Source: Nostoc foliaceum FACHB-393
GTDB taxonomy: Bacteria; Cyanobacteriota; Cyanobacteriia; Cyanobacteriales; Nostocaceae
Length of the DNA stretch: 64,000 nucleotides
Assembly: GCF_014698505.1 (NCBI RefSeq)
Contig: NZ_JACJTD010000029.1
Coordinates: 1 to 64,000, forward strand
Direction of reading: 5' to 3'
The position numbers and the translations under genes are program-made. Position 1 is the first letter of the stretch, and each line of letters starts with the position of its first letter. The notes under the pieces were generated by a model that made no database searches, was not told where the DNA came from, and saw nothing but the letters and a program-made list of their open reading frames with translations. Shown here one piece after another: positions 46,289-55,800 of this stretch.

Positions 46289-46776
46289 AATTAAATATTT
46301 TCCCTTTACCAAAGATTGAAAATGAGTGGCGATGCTTCGCTTTGATCAGGAATGATTTGAAGAAGAATTCAGGAGCCAGAATTCAGGAATGTGTGGATTC
46401 AGACCTGCCACTGATTGCACCAAATCGTAGATTTGGTGGTGATTTTAAACCCACTTATTTATCCGCCAATCGTACAGAATTTATTCTGAATTCTGACTCC
46501 TGACTCCTGAATTCTGTTTCGATAAAGAGCGAAATTTAGTTAGGAGTTAGATGGAGGCTATTCATAGAGCGAAACACTTTTTATGCTGATTTTTAGAATC
46601 ACGATCGCAAATCGTGATAGTACAGCGCAGCGTAAATCAAGCTAGATTTTAAAACTGCAAAAGCCTTGATATACAAAACTTTTGACTTTTCATTTCCCCT
46701 TTGCGGTACTAGCCTCCATTATTTAAATAATATGGATTGTAGTCTTGTAGATTCGTCCGATTTTTGGACATTTTTC
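46289..46776. other. Intergenic region with inverted GAATTCAGGAG repeats
   Basis: Bases about 46366-46518 are bounded by inverted GAATTCAGGAG-type blocks (AGAATTCAGGAGCCAGAATT at the left, CTGACTCCTGAATTCTG at the right), a possible degenerate MITE. A hairpin ATCACGAT/AATCGTGAT is at about 46598-46618. No gene supported. Confidence 0.5.
46619..46712. repeat. MITE-like element, family 5 (94 bp)
   Basis: AGTACAGCGCAGCGTAAATC at the left, AACTTTTGACTTTTCATT inside and TTTGCGGTACTAG at the right. It is the same element type as 52442-52526. The outer ends are weak inverted repeats (CTAGTAC/GTACTAG in the other copy). Confidence 0.6.
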
Positions 46777-47700
46777 CTATTTTTTATATTTTTGTTCCAG
46801 CATTTTAGGGGTAACTCCCATGAGACGCTTGAAGTGGCGATTGAGATGGCTTTGATCGACAAAACCAACTTGACTAGCAATCTCTGCAATGGAAAGTTCT
46901 CTTTGAAGCAACAACTGTTTAGCTTTTTCAATTCGACAGCGAATAATATATTGATGTGGAGTCGCACCCGTAGATTGTTTAAACAGTTGTGAAAAGTAAT
47001 GAGAACTCATTTGGACAACGGCTGCAAGTTCCTTTAAACTTAAGTCTTGGGCTAGATAAGTATTTATATAGTCAATCACGTGCTGCAACTTGTGTTTTGG
47101 TAGACCGCCTGAATATTCCCGTAATACAAGTTGCTGTGTACAGTAGTGCTGCAACAGATGAACGATTAGGGCATTTGTCATTGCTTCTGCATATAGCCGA
47201 CTATCTGCACCATAATTTTCGAGGGCAGATTTGAGGGCTAGCCCAATTTGGTAAACCAGTGGATCGGGTGTGGCAAAGTGTGGTAAAAGTTCAATGCGAT
47301 CGGGATCGACTGATTCGTAAATTGCATGAGCGAAAACAGTTGGTTCAAATCCTAAAATAATTACACCACCTGCTCTATCCCAGCAGGCACGATGTCCAAT
47401 GTTAGCAGGGGAGACAAGAATATTACCTTGAATTACTTGCTCACTTTGAAAGCGACCATCGAGCGTCCGTTCTGCCTGAATTGGTGTTGGCACTTCGGTA
47501 AAAATAGCAACACCATGCTGTTTAGACAAAACCTCTGGAGTCTCGCCAGCCATTTGCCAGTCGTAAGCAAAATAGACATTATTCCAGTTTGCACTCAAAC
47601 TGGTCAGAAGTGGCGATCGCGAAAAAATTCGCTTATACCCATCTTCCTTTTCTTTGGAGAAGTCAACAGATAAAGATTCCTTTTCTAGCATCGCTCTCAC
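46777..47700 (-). CDS. AraC-family transcriptional regulator
   Basis: The 307-residue protein has a C-terminal double helix-turn-helix (about 205-305): DYINTYLAQDLSLKELAAVV, SSHYFSQLFKQSTGATPHQY, ELSIAEIASQVGFVDQSHLN and RHFKRLMGVTPKML. The N-terminal 190 residues are a weakly recognisable sensing domain. It is the last gene on the minus strand of the stress run and lies 137 bp downstream of the manganese catalase gene. It may be unrelated to it or may regulate it. Confidence 0.9.
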   Translation of the reverse strand: MRAMLEKESLSVDFSKEKEDGYKRIFSRSPLLTSLSANWNNVYFAYDWQMAGETPEVLSKQHGVAIFTEVPTPIQAERTLDGRFQSEQVIQGNILVSPANIGHRACWDRAGGVIILGFEPTVFAHAIYESVDPDRIELLPHFATPDPLVYQIGLALKSALENYGADSRLYAEAMTNALIVHLLQHYCTQQLVLREYSGGLPKHKLQHVIDYINTYLAQDLSLKELAAVVQMSSHYFSQLFKQSTGATPHQYIIRCRIEKAKQLLLQRELSIAEIASQVGFVDQSHLNRHFKRLMGVTPKMLEQKYKK

Positions 47701-47837
47701 TGGTTCGACGTTCTTAATCTATCAAACTACCAAATCAGTGCTAGCTAAGATATGTTCATCTGCCAAAAATTCCCCCAATCCTGTTGGGGGAGTCAAGCGT
47801 TATTAGAACAGATGTGAATGCAACTCTATGCCAATGA

Positions 47838-48761
47838 TTAGCCACCAATAGTTTTTGTACGCTCAATCAAAGGGGGTGCGCTCGAACCGTTGCCTTGTGT
47901 CTGTGGCATTTTCGAGGTACCATGCAGTCGTGGATCGGGCACAGGAGGTTGCGGTTCTGGGCCTAGTGGTTGGGGATTTTCCACATACTCAAATTCGCCT
48001 TTGCCATCCATTGAGGGGCCTTTCGCCCAACGACCTTCAGAACTTTCTGTGCCTTCTGAGTGATTCCAGAACTGATAGGCAAATTCGCGTTTCTCTAATT
48101 CCAATGGGAAGGAACTGGGAACTGGCGTGGTTTCCAATCCAGAGCTTTCTAAATCCTCAATGGTTGCTAGCCACAAATTTTGATGCATGGTATCACGAGC
48201 GATCATAAAGCTCAAGGTATCTTTCACCCCTGGATCATCCGTCATTTCATACAGCCGTACTGCTTGCAAACGTCCCTGACTTTCCGCGTGGAGATTAGAC
48301 CGGAAATCTGCCAACAGGTTACCACTGGAGACAATAAAGCGACCGTTCCAAGGATAGCCGACGCTATCAGATGGTGTTGCACCCAAACCAGATACAATAG
48401 CGTGTTGGGGGTTCATCGCCGCCGCCATAATTACATCTCGTGGGCTACTACCGCCCATCACAGCACCTACTACCGCATCTTTTGCACTTTCTTCTTGCAT
48501 TTTGAGCGGCGCTTTATCTAGAAGATGGGCAATCATCGTTGCCAGCATCTCAATATGACCGATTTCTTCAGTACCAACATCTAGCAGCATATCTCGGTAT
48601 TTGGCAGGGCCTCGACAATTCCAACCCTGAAATAGATACTGCATCATCACGGTCATTTCACCAAAAGTCCCGCCGATGAGTTCTTGAATTTTCATTGCGT
48701 AAACTGCATCTGGTTTTTCTGGCGGCTTAAAATATTGGAGTTTCTTATTGTGATAAAACAT
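47838..48761 (-). CDS. Manganese catalase
   Basis: The 307-residue protein belongs to the di-manganese catalase family, which dismutates H2O2 without haem. Ligand-bearing helices of the four-helix bundle are visible: MKIQELIGGTFGEMTVMMQY, VGTEEIGHIEMLATMIAHLL, NLHAESQGRLQAVRLYEMTD and MIARDTMHQNLWLATIEDLE. The Pro-rich tail (EPQPPVPDPRLHG) wraps subunits in relatives. Nostoc species carry such catalases as their main peroxide defence. ATG 48761 (MFYHNKKLQYF) fits the family start. Confidence 0.95.
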   Translation of the reverse strand: MFYHNKKLQYFKPPEKPDAVYAMKIQELIGGTFGEMTVMMQYLFQGWNCRGPAKYRDMLLDVGTEEIGHIEMLATMIAHLLDKAPLKMQEESAKDAVVGAVMGGSSPRDVIMAAAMNPQHAIVSGLGATPSDSVGYPWNGRFIVSSGNLLADFRSNLHAESQGRLQAVRLYEMTDDPGVKDTLSFMIARDTMHQNLWLATIEDLESSGLETTPVPSSFPLELEKREFAYQFWNHSEGTESSEGRWAKGPSMDGKGEFEYVENPQPLGPEPQPPVPDPRLHGTSKMPQTQGNGSSAPPLIERTKTIGG

Positions 48762-49010
48762 TTGAATTCCTCGTTAATTGCAGATGTCGCTGACGCAAAA
48801 TCAAAACAGTTGCCAAACTTTTATGCGATTTTGTGTAGCCTCTTATTACTAGGAAACTAATCAAATGCTTTATCTTCATCAGCCTCTAGTCTGATAAAAA
48901 AAATACTTTTAAATAAGTATTCCGACTAGGGCTTTTTTATTTATAGTTCTGTCTAGGAAAGGATTTCATAAACTTCTGGCTTCTTTCGAGAAAGGTATAA
49001 CCAAAAGACA

Positions 49011-49043
49011 GTAGGGGCGCACAGTTGTGCTGTGCGCCCCTAC
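49011..49043. terminator. Perfect GTAGGGGCGC hairpin downstream of the cupin gene
   Basis: GTAGGGGCGCACAG and CTGTGCGCCCCTAC form a 14-bp perfect stem with loop TTGTG. It lies 48 bp after the cupin stop. It may be both a repeat (GTAGGGGC family) and a terminator, though no T run follows. The rest of 48762-49090 holds the catalase promoter; no defined site. Confidence 0.55.
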
Positions 49044-49090
49044 GAAATACCTCCATTAAACACAATTAAAAACGGCTTGTTATCTATCGC

Positions 49091-49432
49091 TTAGTTTTCA
49101 TCCCGTCCGTGGACTTGAGCCGGCGGACTGGTTGCTTCAACAGCCGTGAATGGTTCCAGGATTTTGTATGTATGGCTGGCTCCTTTGGGCACAACCCAAG
49201 AACTCCCAGGCTCTAACAAAACCATTTGCCCTTCAATGTGCAATTCGGCACGACCATTAATTACATAACCAACTGTTTCATAGTCGCGCGAACTTGGTTC
49301 TTTGTCTTCGCTTGGTTGTTCGTCTTCCCAAAGACGCATGGAAAGAGATTTACCAGAAGCAAGATACTTCTGACCGAGTTTACCTTTAGGGGAATGGGTA
49401 GAATCTATTTTTTTAACGCTGGTATCGCTCAT
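49091..49432 (-). CDS. Cupin-domain protein
   Basis: A 113-residue single-domain cupin: LWEDEQPSEDKEPSSRDYET, GYVINGRAELHIEGQMVLLE, PGSSWVVPKGASHTYKILEP and AVEATSPPAQVHGRDE. The expected metal-ligand histidine is seen in motif 2 only, and the first motif is acidic rather than HxH. The start is ATG 49432: AAGGTGAT precedes it and overlaps the stop codon of the upstream alcohol dehydrogenase, so the two are co-transcribed and translationally coupled. Confidence 0.85.
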   Translation of the reverse strand: MSDTSVKKIDSTHSPKGKLGQKYLASGKSLSMRLWEDEQPSEDKEPSSRDYETVGYVINGRAELHIEGQMVLLEPGSSWVVPKGASHTYKILEPFTAVEATSPPAQVHGRDEN

Positions 49433-49439
49433 AATCACC

Positions 49440-50609
49440 TTACGGTTTGAGTACAACTTTGATACAGTTATCTTTCTTGTGCTTAAAAATTTCGTAGCCG
49501 TGGGGCGCTTGTTCTAGAGGTAAAGTATGGGTGATGATAAACGTTGGATCGATTTCACCGTTTTGAATCCGCTCTAGCAGGGGGCGTAAATATTTATGGA
49601 CGTTAGTTTGTCCCATTTTGAAGGTCAATCCCTTGTTCATGGCAGCACCCATCGGGATTTTATCTAAAAAGCCACCATACACACCCGCAAGTGATACGTG
49701 ACCACCTTTACCAGCAGACACTATTACTTGCCGTAATGCGGTCGGACGGTCTGTTTCTAGACGTACTGCTTGCTTTACCTGGTCGTAGAACGCCATAAAG
49801 TCAGTGCCGTGTGCTTCCATTCCTACTGCATCTATGCAAGAATCGGGGCCACGACCGCCAGTCATTTCTTTGAGTGCTTCGCCAATATTCACTTCTTCGT
49901 AGTTGAGAACTTCTGCTTTGCCGTATTCTTTAGCCATTTGCAGACGTTCAGGAACGCGGTCAAAGGCGATAACACGTTCCGCACCTAGCATATATGCGCT
50001 TCTGATGGCGAATTGTCCAACTGGGCCACAACCCCAAACAGCAACAATATCGCCGGGTTTGATGTTGCAGTTCTCGGCTGCCATATAGCCAGTGGGAAAA
50101 ATATCTGTTAAAAATAGTACTTGCTCATCCGTTAAACCATCGGGAATTTTGAACAAGCCTACATCCGCAAAGGGTACTCTTGCATACTCTGCTTGACCAC
50201 CAGCGTAACCGCCAAATAAATGAGAGTAGCCAAATAGACCTGCTGGTGAATGTCCCATTTGCTTTTCTACTAACCAAGCATTGGGGTTAGAGTTGTCGCA
50301 CAGTGACCATAAATCTCGATTGCAGAAAAAGCAGCTACCGCAAGATATAGTGAAGGGAACAACGACGCGATCGCCTACGCTCACATTTTTAACTGCACTT
50401 CCAAGTTCTACGACTTCTCCCATGAATTCATGACCAAGGATATCGCCCTTTTGCATGGTGGGAATGTAGCCGTCATAAATATGTAAATCAGAACCACAAA
50501 TTGCCGTGGAAGTAATTTTAACAATGGCATCGCGTGGGTTGAGGATTTTGGGGTCGGGAACTGTATCTACCCGCACATCGTTTGCTCCATGCCAGCAAAC
50601 TGCTTTCAT
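49440..50609 (-). CDS. Zinc-dependent alcohol dehydrogenase (paralogue 1)
   Basis: The 389-residue medium-chain dehydrogenase has the catalytic-zinc motifs [14 protein letters not shown] and [12 protein letters not shown]. The structural zinc cysteines are in [16 protein letters not shown], and the nucleotide-binding motif is [12 protein letters not shown]. It resembles the glutathione-independent formaldehyde dehydrogenase-like group. Substrate not known. A second copy, largely identical in layout, is at 51234-52403, with one small gene between them, implying tandem duplication. The cupin gene follows by 7 bp. Confidence 0.93.
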   Translation of the reverse strand: MKAVCWHGANDVRVDTVPDPKILNPRDAIVKITSTAICGSDLHIYDGYIPTMQKGDILGHEFMGEVVELGSAVKNVSVGDRVVVPFTISCGSCFFCNRDLWSLCDNSNPNAWLVEKQMGHSPAGLFGYSHLFGGYAGGQAEYARVPFADVGLFKIPDGLTDEQVLFLTDIFPTGYMAAENCNIKPGDIVAVWGCGPVGQFAIRSAYMLGAERVIAFDRVPERLQMAKEYGKAEVLNYEEVNIGEALKEMTGGRGPDSCIDAVGMEAHGTDFMAFYDQVKQAVRLETDRPTALRQVIVSAGKGGHVSLAGVYGGFLDKIPMGAAMNKGLTFKMGQTNVHKYLRPLLERIQNGEIDPTFIITHTLPLEQAPHGYEIFKHKKDNCIKVVLKP

Positions 50610-50787
50610 AATTATTTATTCCTTAATTAGAATTAATGGCTAAATAATATCAAGATAAATATCTTGATTAGGTCTAATTTAGAGACGCGATAATTATCGC
50701 GCCCCAGTAAGTGCTCAAAGCTTATGCGACAATATATTTAGTCAAACAATGAGACAAATTGTTATAAGCTTAGACCCTATCTCTTCA

Positions 50788-51171
50788 TTATCTGGTAGTA
50801 GCAGGAGTTCGGTAATAACCCTCTTCAGTTTCAGTTAATGCTTGACCATTTTCTCTAACCTTGTTTTTTGTAGAATTCAGAAACTCTTTTGTAGCTCTAG
50901 GAGTTTCTTCGTCCAAATTTAGCTTTTCACGGATATTGTCAGCAGCTTCTTTTAATGGATTTTGGCTCTTTGTTCTTTGGGTATCGTTTCTGATTTCACC
51001 TTGTTGGTCTGGTATTCCTTTGTAATAAGTGCCCTCTGGGGTTATAACATCAGCTTGTGCTACACTAACGTAACTAAAAGCTTGACCCAGTAAAAACATA
51101 AATCCTACCAGGAAAACTACAAGGATTTGGGAAATGCGAATATTTCGTAGCCAAGAAGTTACTCGATTCAT
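50788..51171 (-). CDS. Secreted DUF6658-like protein
   Basis: The 127-residue protein has an N-terminal export signal (residues 1-35; ISQILVVFLVGFMFLLGQAF, ending SVAQAD). A polar, helical mature part follows with EGTYYKGIPDQQGEIRNDTQ and EGYYRTPATTR. It resembles the DUF6658 family of cyanobacteria, function unknown. ATG 51171 follows GAGG by six bases; the frame runs six codons further. It sits between the two alcohol dehydrogenase paralogues. Confidence 0.75.
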   Translation of the reverse strand: MNRVTSWLRNIRISQILVVFLVGFMFLLGQAFSYVSVAQADVITPEGTYYKGIPDQQGEIRNDTQRTKSQNPLKEAADNIREKLNLDEETPRATKEFLNSTKNKVRENGQALTETEEGYYRTPATTR

Positions 51172-51233
51172 AAAAAACCTCAATTCCATTATGTAAGGTG
51201 TACAAATCCAAACACTGAATGACTATTCACCAT

Positions 51234-52403
51234 TTAGGGTTTAAGAACAACTTTGATACAGTTGTCTTTTTTTTGTTGAAAGATGTGATAGGCGTGAGGT
51301 GCTTGCTCTAGAGGCAATTGATGGGTGACAACAAAAGATGGATCAAGTTTTCCATCCAAAATCATCTGCAATAACAAATGCATATATTTTTGTCCATGCA
51401 TTTGTCCCATCCTAAGGGTTAGACCTTTATTGAAGGCTGCACCAAATGGCATTTTGTCTACAAAACCACCATAAACACCCATGATTGATAGAGTCCCGCC
51501 TTTACGACAGGCGACCATCATTTCCCGCAGAACGTGGGGACGGTCGGTTTCCAATCTGAGCTTTTGTTTTGTCTGGTCATAGAAGTCTTCTAAACCAACG
51601 CCGTGTGCTTCTAAACCAACAGCATCGATGCAAGCATCGGGGCCACGACCACCAGTCATCTCTTTCAACGCTTCGCCAGCATTAACCTCTTCGTAGTTAA
51701 TCACTTCTGCTTTGGCAAACTTTTTCGCCATTTCCAGGCGTTCGGGAAAGCGATCAATCGCGATCACTTTTTCGGCTCCCATCATGTAGGCGCTAATCAT
51801 GGCAAATTGTCCAACAGCACCGCAACCCCAAACGGCTACAGTATCACCCGGTTGGATATCGCATAATTCTGCGCCCATATAACCAGTGGGAATAGCATCG
51901 GAGATGAATAACAACATCTCATCCGGTAAGTCTGGCGGAACTTTGACGACACCCACATCAGCAAAGGGTACACGGATATATTCTGCTTGTGCGCCTGCAT
52001 AACCACCTAACATGTGGGAGTAGCCATAAATTGCTGAGGTGATATTGCCAAACAGTTTTTCTTCAATCCAACCGTTGGGATTGGAATTATCGCACAACGA
52101 CCACATATCACGCTGGCAATAATGGCAATTCCCACAGCCAATTGTAGAAGGAACAACAACGCGATCGCCAATTTTTAAATTGTTGACTCCTCTACCAACT
52201 TCCACGACTTCCCCCATAAATTCGTGACCAATAATGTCACCCTGTTGCACTGTGGGAATATAGCCGCCATAAATATGTAGATCGGAGCCACAAATCGCAG
52301 TGGAAGTAATTTTAATAATTGCATCACGCGGGTTAAGAATTGTCGGGTCTGGTACCGACTGTACCCGCACATCATTAGCACCGTTCCAGCAGACTGCTTT
52401 CAT
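51234..52403 (-). CDS. Zinc-dependent alcohol dehydrogenase (paralogue 2)
   Basis: 389 residues, collinear with paralogue 1: [56 protein letters not shown] and the identical ending [12 protein letters not shown]. Both zinc sites are complete. It differs in the substrate-pocket region ([20 protein letters not shown] versus [20 protein letters not shown]), so the two may prefer different substrates. Confidence 0.93.
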   Translation of the reverse strand: MKAVCWNGANDVRVQSVPDPTILNPRDAIIKITSTAICGSDLHIYGGYIPTVQQGDIIGHEFMGEVVEVGRGVNNLKIGDRVVVPSTIGCGNCHYCQRDMWSLCDNSNPNGWIEEKLFGNITSAIYGYSHMLGGYAGAQAEYIRVPFADVGVVKVPPDLPDEMLLFISDAIPTGYMGAELCDIQPGDTVAVWGCGAVGQFAMISAYMMGAEKVIAIDRFPERLEMAKKFAKAEVINYEEVNAGEALKEMTGGRGPDACIDAVGLEAHGVGLEDFYDQTKQKLRLETDRPHVLREMMVACRKGGTLSIMGVYGGFVDKMPFGAAFNKGLTLRMGQMHGQKYMHLLLQMILDGKLDPSFVVTHQLPLEQAPHAYHIFQQKKDNCIKVVLKP

Positions 52404-52441
52404 AGTTATTAATCATTGGGCATTGGGCATTGGGCAAATAA

Positions 52442-52526
52442 CTAGTACAATGCGGCGTAAATCCTTAGATATAAAAAACTTTTGACTTTTGACTTTTGAC
52501 TTTTGACTTCCGCCTTGCGGTACTAG
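52442..52526. repeat. MITE-like element, family 5 with TTTTGAC heptads (85 bp)
   Basis: CTAGTACAATGCGGCGTAAA at the left, then five TTTTGAC heptads (about 52479-52511), then CGCCTTGCGGTACTAG. The right end includes the stop codon TAG of the SRPBCC gene (52523-52525). Counterpart at 46619-46712. Confidence 0.65.
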
Positions 52527-53221
52527 CTGCGTCCAGAAGGTTGACCTTCGGTTGTGGCAATTTCGCCTGCTTCCATTAGCATTTTGAAGCGGCGCAATTC
52601 ATCACCAATTTGCTGTTCTGGTTCTTCACCAAAAAGTTTAGCTACAGTGGCTGCCAATGCTCCACCGGGTGGGTTATACTCCAAAACAACCTTGACTTCC
52701 GTGCCGCGATCGCCTGGTGCTTTTTTGAAGCGAACAAACCCAGAATTATCAACGTCTGCACCTTCTACAGAAGCCCAAGAAATGAATTCATTTTCTCGGT
52801 CTTCGAGAATATCTGCATCCCATTCTACGCTGTTACCCAAAGGTGCATTAGCTATCCAATGAGAACGTTTTTCGTTATGCACCTTGACAGATTTGAGATG
52901 CTTCATAAATGTGGGCAAATTCTCAAAGTCGTGCCAAAAGCGATACAGTTCATCTGCTGGTTTATTGATCGTTACTGTCTTTTCAACTTTGATGGGTTTG
53001 TTTATCCCTATTGCTTCCTGCGCTTGCTGAATTGTGCTTTGCTTTGTTGCACCTTGATAGAGCAAACCACCACCAGCCAAAGCCGTCAGCGCTCCCCGCA
53101 ATGAACCTTGCCTTAAACCCATCAGCACCATCGCACCGCCACCAATGAGAGATGCCCAACGCTCTACTTCACTAGCTTCAGCCTGATTGGTACTTGGTTT
53201 ATCACCTGATGTTGAAGTCAC
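52523..53221 (-). CDS. SRPBCC-family (cyclase/dehydrase-like) protein
   Basis: The 232-residue protein has an N-terminal pair of small glycine-rich membrane helices (about 28-60, LIGGGAMVLMGLRQGSLRGA). A START/Polyketide_cyc-like SRPBCC domain (about 78-220) follows: VEKTVTINKPADELYRFWHD, FENLPTFMKHLKSVKV and VLEYNPPGGALAATVAKLFG. The family binds hydrophobic ligands, but the ligand here is unknown. Same strand as the neighbouring stress genes. The stop codon lies in a repeat element. Confidence 0.85.
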   Translation of the reverse strand: MTSTSGDKPSTNQAEASEVERWASLIGGGAMVLMGLRQGSLRGALTALAGGGLLYQGATKQSTIQQAQEAIGINKPIKVEKTVTINKPADELYRFWHDFENLPTFMKHLKSVKVHNEKRSHWIANAPLGNSVEWDADILEDRENEFISWASVEGADVDNSGFVRFKKAPGDRGTEVKVVLEYNPPGGALAATVAKLFGEEPEQQIGDELRRFKMLMEAGEIATTEGQPSGRS

Positions 53222-53330
53222 TTTTTTATATCTCCATCACAGTAAATTCACCACGGAGGCGCAAATATCCTCTTCTTTCTATCTCTGTGTTATTTGCGCC
53301 TCTGTGGTAGCCGTCTACGTTCAAAAAACC

Positions 53331-54428
53331 TTACATTGAAACAGCAGCCCCTGTAGTCGGCTTAGGAGGCTGAATCTGAGCGCCTAACCGTGCCCGATAC
53401 AGTTCTACCAATCGTTGTTCATATTTCAATGAATCGTGGTAAATTTCTTTGAAAATAGCTGTTGCTACTGGGTCAGTGTACATTGCACACAAGTTGCCAA
53501 TATCGCCGATACCAGTTTGCACATCACCTAGAGCAGAACGTAACTGATATATATCATCACTTCCTGTCATGGCAGTTTTCACCTTGGCATACTGATTAGC
53601 AATATTTGCCCCTAAAGAGGGTTTTTCGCCCAATCTGTGAAGATAAGTTTCTAGCTTTTCAATGTGGCGCTGTTTATTAACAATTATTTCTTGAAAAACT
53701 GATTTTACTTCGCTATCTGAATCCTTTTCAAAGTATTTTTCAAATGCTTCTAGTGCATAACGTTCACCACTAAGGGCAGTATTTAAACCTCTGGCAATAT
53801 CACCTTTAGTTGAGCCGCCCCAAGCATCAGCGAGTTTCCACCATTCAGCACTTGTGTCTTTTTCATTCGGCAATGCAGCATCTTTGCCACCATAACCCAA
53901 ACGGCTTAATATCGCTGTGGTGAAAATTGGTAAGTCTGCGGGTTCACGGGATGTAATCAAATTTCCGTCAACTACCACTGGCTCATCTAGATAATTTGCG
54001 CCAGCGTTAATCATATCTTTGGCAATAGCGCTAAAACCGGTGGCTTGTTTACCTCTGAGCAAGTCACCTTCAATTAAAACTTGTGGCCCGTGACAAACAG
54101 CAGCGACTAATTTTCCTTGTTGTATAGCTTCTTGGACAAAACGCACCGTATTGATGTTCCGCCGCATTCTGTCGGGAGCCATGCCACCGGGAATCACAAC
54201 TGCATCGAATTGGGCTGCGATCGCTTCTGTCGTAGTACCATCAGCTTGAATGCTAAGTTTGCCGCGTTTACCCTTATATTTTTCATTCATCCGGGAACCG
54301 AGGACTACTACCTCCATTCCTGCTTGTTTTAGTCCATTATAAGGAACTGTAAATTCTGCATCCTCTACTGCCTGTTCAATGAGGATAGCAACTTTTTTCT
54401 TACCGGAATGATTGTTATGGTCAGTCAT
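53331..54428 (-). CDS. DJ-1/PfpI domain fused to a ferritin-like domain
   Basis: The 365-residue two-domain protein has at residues 11-185 a DJ-1/PfpI domain: KKVAILIEQAVEDAEFTVPY, IPGGMAPDRMRR, and the nucleophile elbow AAVCHGPQVLIEG with Cys112. Residues about 205-355 form a ferritin-like/DUF2383-type four-helix bundle: ALSGERYALEAFEKYFEK, VNKQRHIEKLETYLHRLG and YHDSLKYEQRLVELYRARLG. PfpI-type domains act as deglycases, chaperones or peptidases; the helical part may bind iron. The combination suggests repair during oxidative or drying stress (inference). Confidence 0.87.
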   Translation of the reverse strand: MTDHNNHSGKKKVAILIEQAVEDAEFTVPYNGLKQAGMEVVVLGSRMNEKYKGKRGKLSIQADGTTTEAIAAQFDAVVIPGGMAPDRMRRNINTVRFVQEAIQQGKLVAAVCHGPQVLIEGDLLRGKQATGFSAIAKDMINAGANYLDEPVVVDGNLITSREPADLPIFTTAILSRLGYGGKDAALPNEKDTSAEWWKLADAWGGSTKGDIARGLNTALSGERYALEAFEKYFEKDSDSEVKSVFQEIIVNKQRHIEKLETYLHRLGEKPSLGANIANQYAKVKTAMTGSDDIYQLRSALGDVQTGIGDIGNLCAMYTDPVATAIFKEIYHDSLKYEQRLVELYRARLGAQIQPPKPTTGAAVSM

Positions 54429-54545
54429 AGATTGTATTACCTGTTTATTTCTAGTATTTAACTAGCTAAAATATTTATCGATTAGGACAGTTAAATAAAT
54501 AAAATAGCTAGGATTTCTCCTGAGGAAATTTATTTTAATTGCCTA

Positions 54546-54947
54546 CTAAGCAGGTACTTCACTTGTTGGTGAAGTCCCAAATAGTTCTTCATAATCGTGA
54601 GAAAAATGGGTGTGTAAGGCAGCAAATAGTTCTGGGCTAATAGCATTTTGCAACACAGCAAACACAGCCCGGACATGAATTGCCGCAGTGGTTGGTTCTA
54701 TATTTTCTTTTTGGCTTGCACGGGTAATAAATTCTTGCAAGTTGAAGGATTCACCATCATCTCCTTCTCTTCCTCGCAAATAATCGCCTAGTTGTTGGGG
54801 CAAATTCGCAGCCAATTCTTGGGCATCATCACCTGCTATCCGTTCTTTAAGGGTTTCTAGTGTGGCACGGGTAGCACGTTCTGCCTCTTCACGAGAATCT
54901 GATTGGGCAAGGCTTTGTACATGTGTAATGAATTCGTTGTATTCCAC
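54546..54947 (-). CDS. DUF2267-domain protein
   Basis: A 133-residue acidic helical protein of the DUF2267 family: MEYNEFITHVQSLAQSDSRE, ATRATLETLKERIAGDDAQE, LAANLPQQLGDYLRG and PELFAALHTHFSHDYEELFG. Function unknown; such proteins often sit with stress genes in cyanobacteria and mycobacteria. It is divergent from the DUF6335 gene and probably first in the minus-strand stress run. Confidence 0.88.
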   Translation of the reverse strand: MEYNEFITHVQSLAQSDSREEAERATRATLETLKERIAGDDAQELAANLPQQLGDYLRGREGDDGESFNLQEFITRASQKENIEPTTAAIHVRAVFAVLQNAISPELFAALHTHFSHDYEELFGTSPTSEVPA

Positions 54948-55316
54948 TGTCTACCTCCGCTTATCAAAATTCTTTAATGTTTTGTTGTTTAGCATTCAGG
55001 TCGTTAAAAGCATTAATTAATAAAAACTTAAAGATCGCTAAAATTAAATTTTCCTTTTAGCTCGTAATAAAAAATAGTTATGAGTGAAAAGTTGACTACT
55101 GAATAATTTCGGTTTGATAACTCCTAACTCATAACTAAAAACTTCAACTACAAGTTGCTTGACCATGAATTCATATTTACAATAGTATGGCGCGATGGTT
55201 AGTTTAGCTTCGTTCCTAGGGGATAGATTATTTTCTTACTAAAGCTATACATCTCTAGTAAGACAACTTGCTGACAGGAAAACGTTATTGTGAGAATGCA
55301 GAAAAGGGCTAGTATC
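54948..55316. other. Control region between divergent DUF2267 and DUF6335 genes
   Basis: 369 bp with no gene. It includes a heptad-like TAACTCCTAACTCATAAC stretch at about 55120-55137. Promoters for both directions must lie here, but no sigma-factor boxes are claimed. Confidence 0.45.
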
Positions 55317-55715
55317 ATGGCAGAAAAAAATCATAATGACGAAATTGAAAGCAATGATTTGCCACAGGAAATTACGGAATCCTACGGCACTGGCGTGAAA
55401 GACTTGCCAGGATACAATATTGGTGGGCGCTCAATGAGAGCAGAAAGACAGCAGTACACAGAAACTAGTCCTGAACTTACTGGTGGGGATGTTGACGCTT
55501 ATTGGCAAGATGCAGACGCAGTTGGGGATGAAGCTGTTGGTGGTAGTACTTCCACTCCCGATCAAAATGTAACTGAAGAGATAGAAGCAGCAGTAGGGCT
55601 AGAAATGGATGATTTTGCGTTTCTGCGTACCAACGATATTTTAGAGGAGCGTGACGATTCCCGCTGGGAGTTAGATCCTAAATCTTCTGAAGATTATCAA
55701 GAACGACGAGAATAA
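55317..55715 (+). CDS. DUF6335-family protein
   Basis: A 132-residue acidic, hydrophilic protein: SNDLPQEITESYGTGVKDLP, SPELTGGDVDAYWQDADAVG, DEAVGGSTSTPDQNV and a C-terminal DDSRWELDPKSSEDYQERRE. The conserved GGDVDA and DEAVGGS blocks define DUF6335 of cyanobacteria. The composition is that of a partly disordered, hydrophilin-like protein. ATG 55317 (MAEKNHNDE) is preferred; GTG 55290 has AGGAAA upstream and is possible. Confidence 0.82.
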   Translation: MAEKNHNDEIESNDLPQEITESYGTGVKDLPGYNIGGRSMRAERQQYTETSPELTGGDVDAYWQDADAVGDEAVGGSTSTPDQNVTEEIEAAVGLEMDDFAFLRTNDILEERDDSRWELDPKSSEDYQERRE

Positions 55716-55800
55716 GCTCAATAAAAGCAGAAGCCGTATTCCTACTCTATATTCAGAAATTGGAAATCGATTTAATCAATTAATGCTACTATAATGCGGC

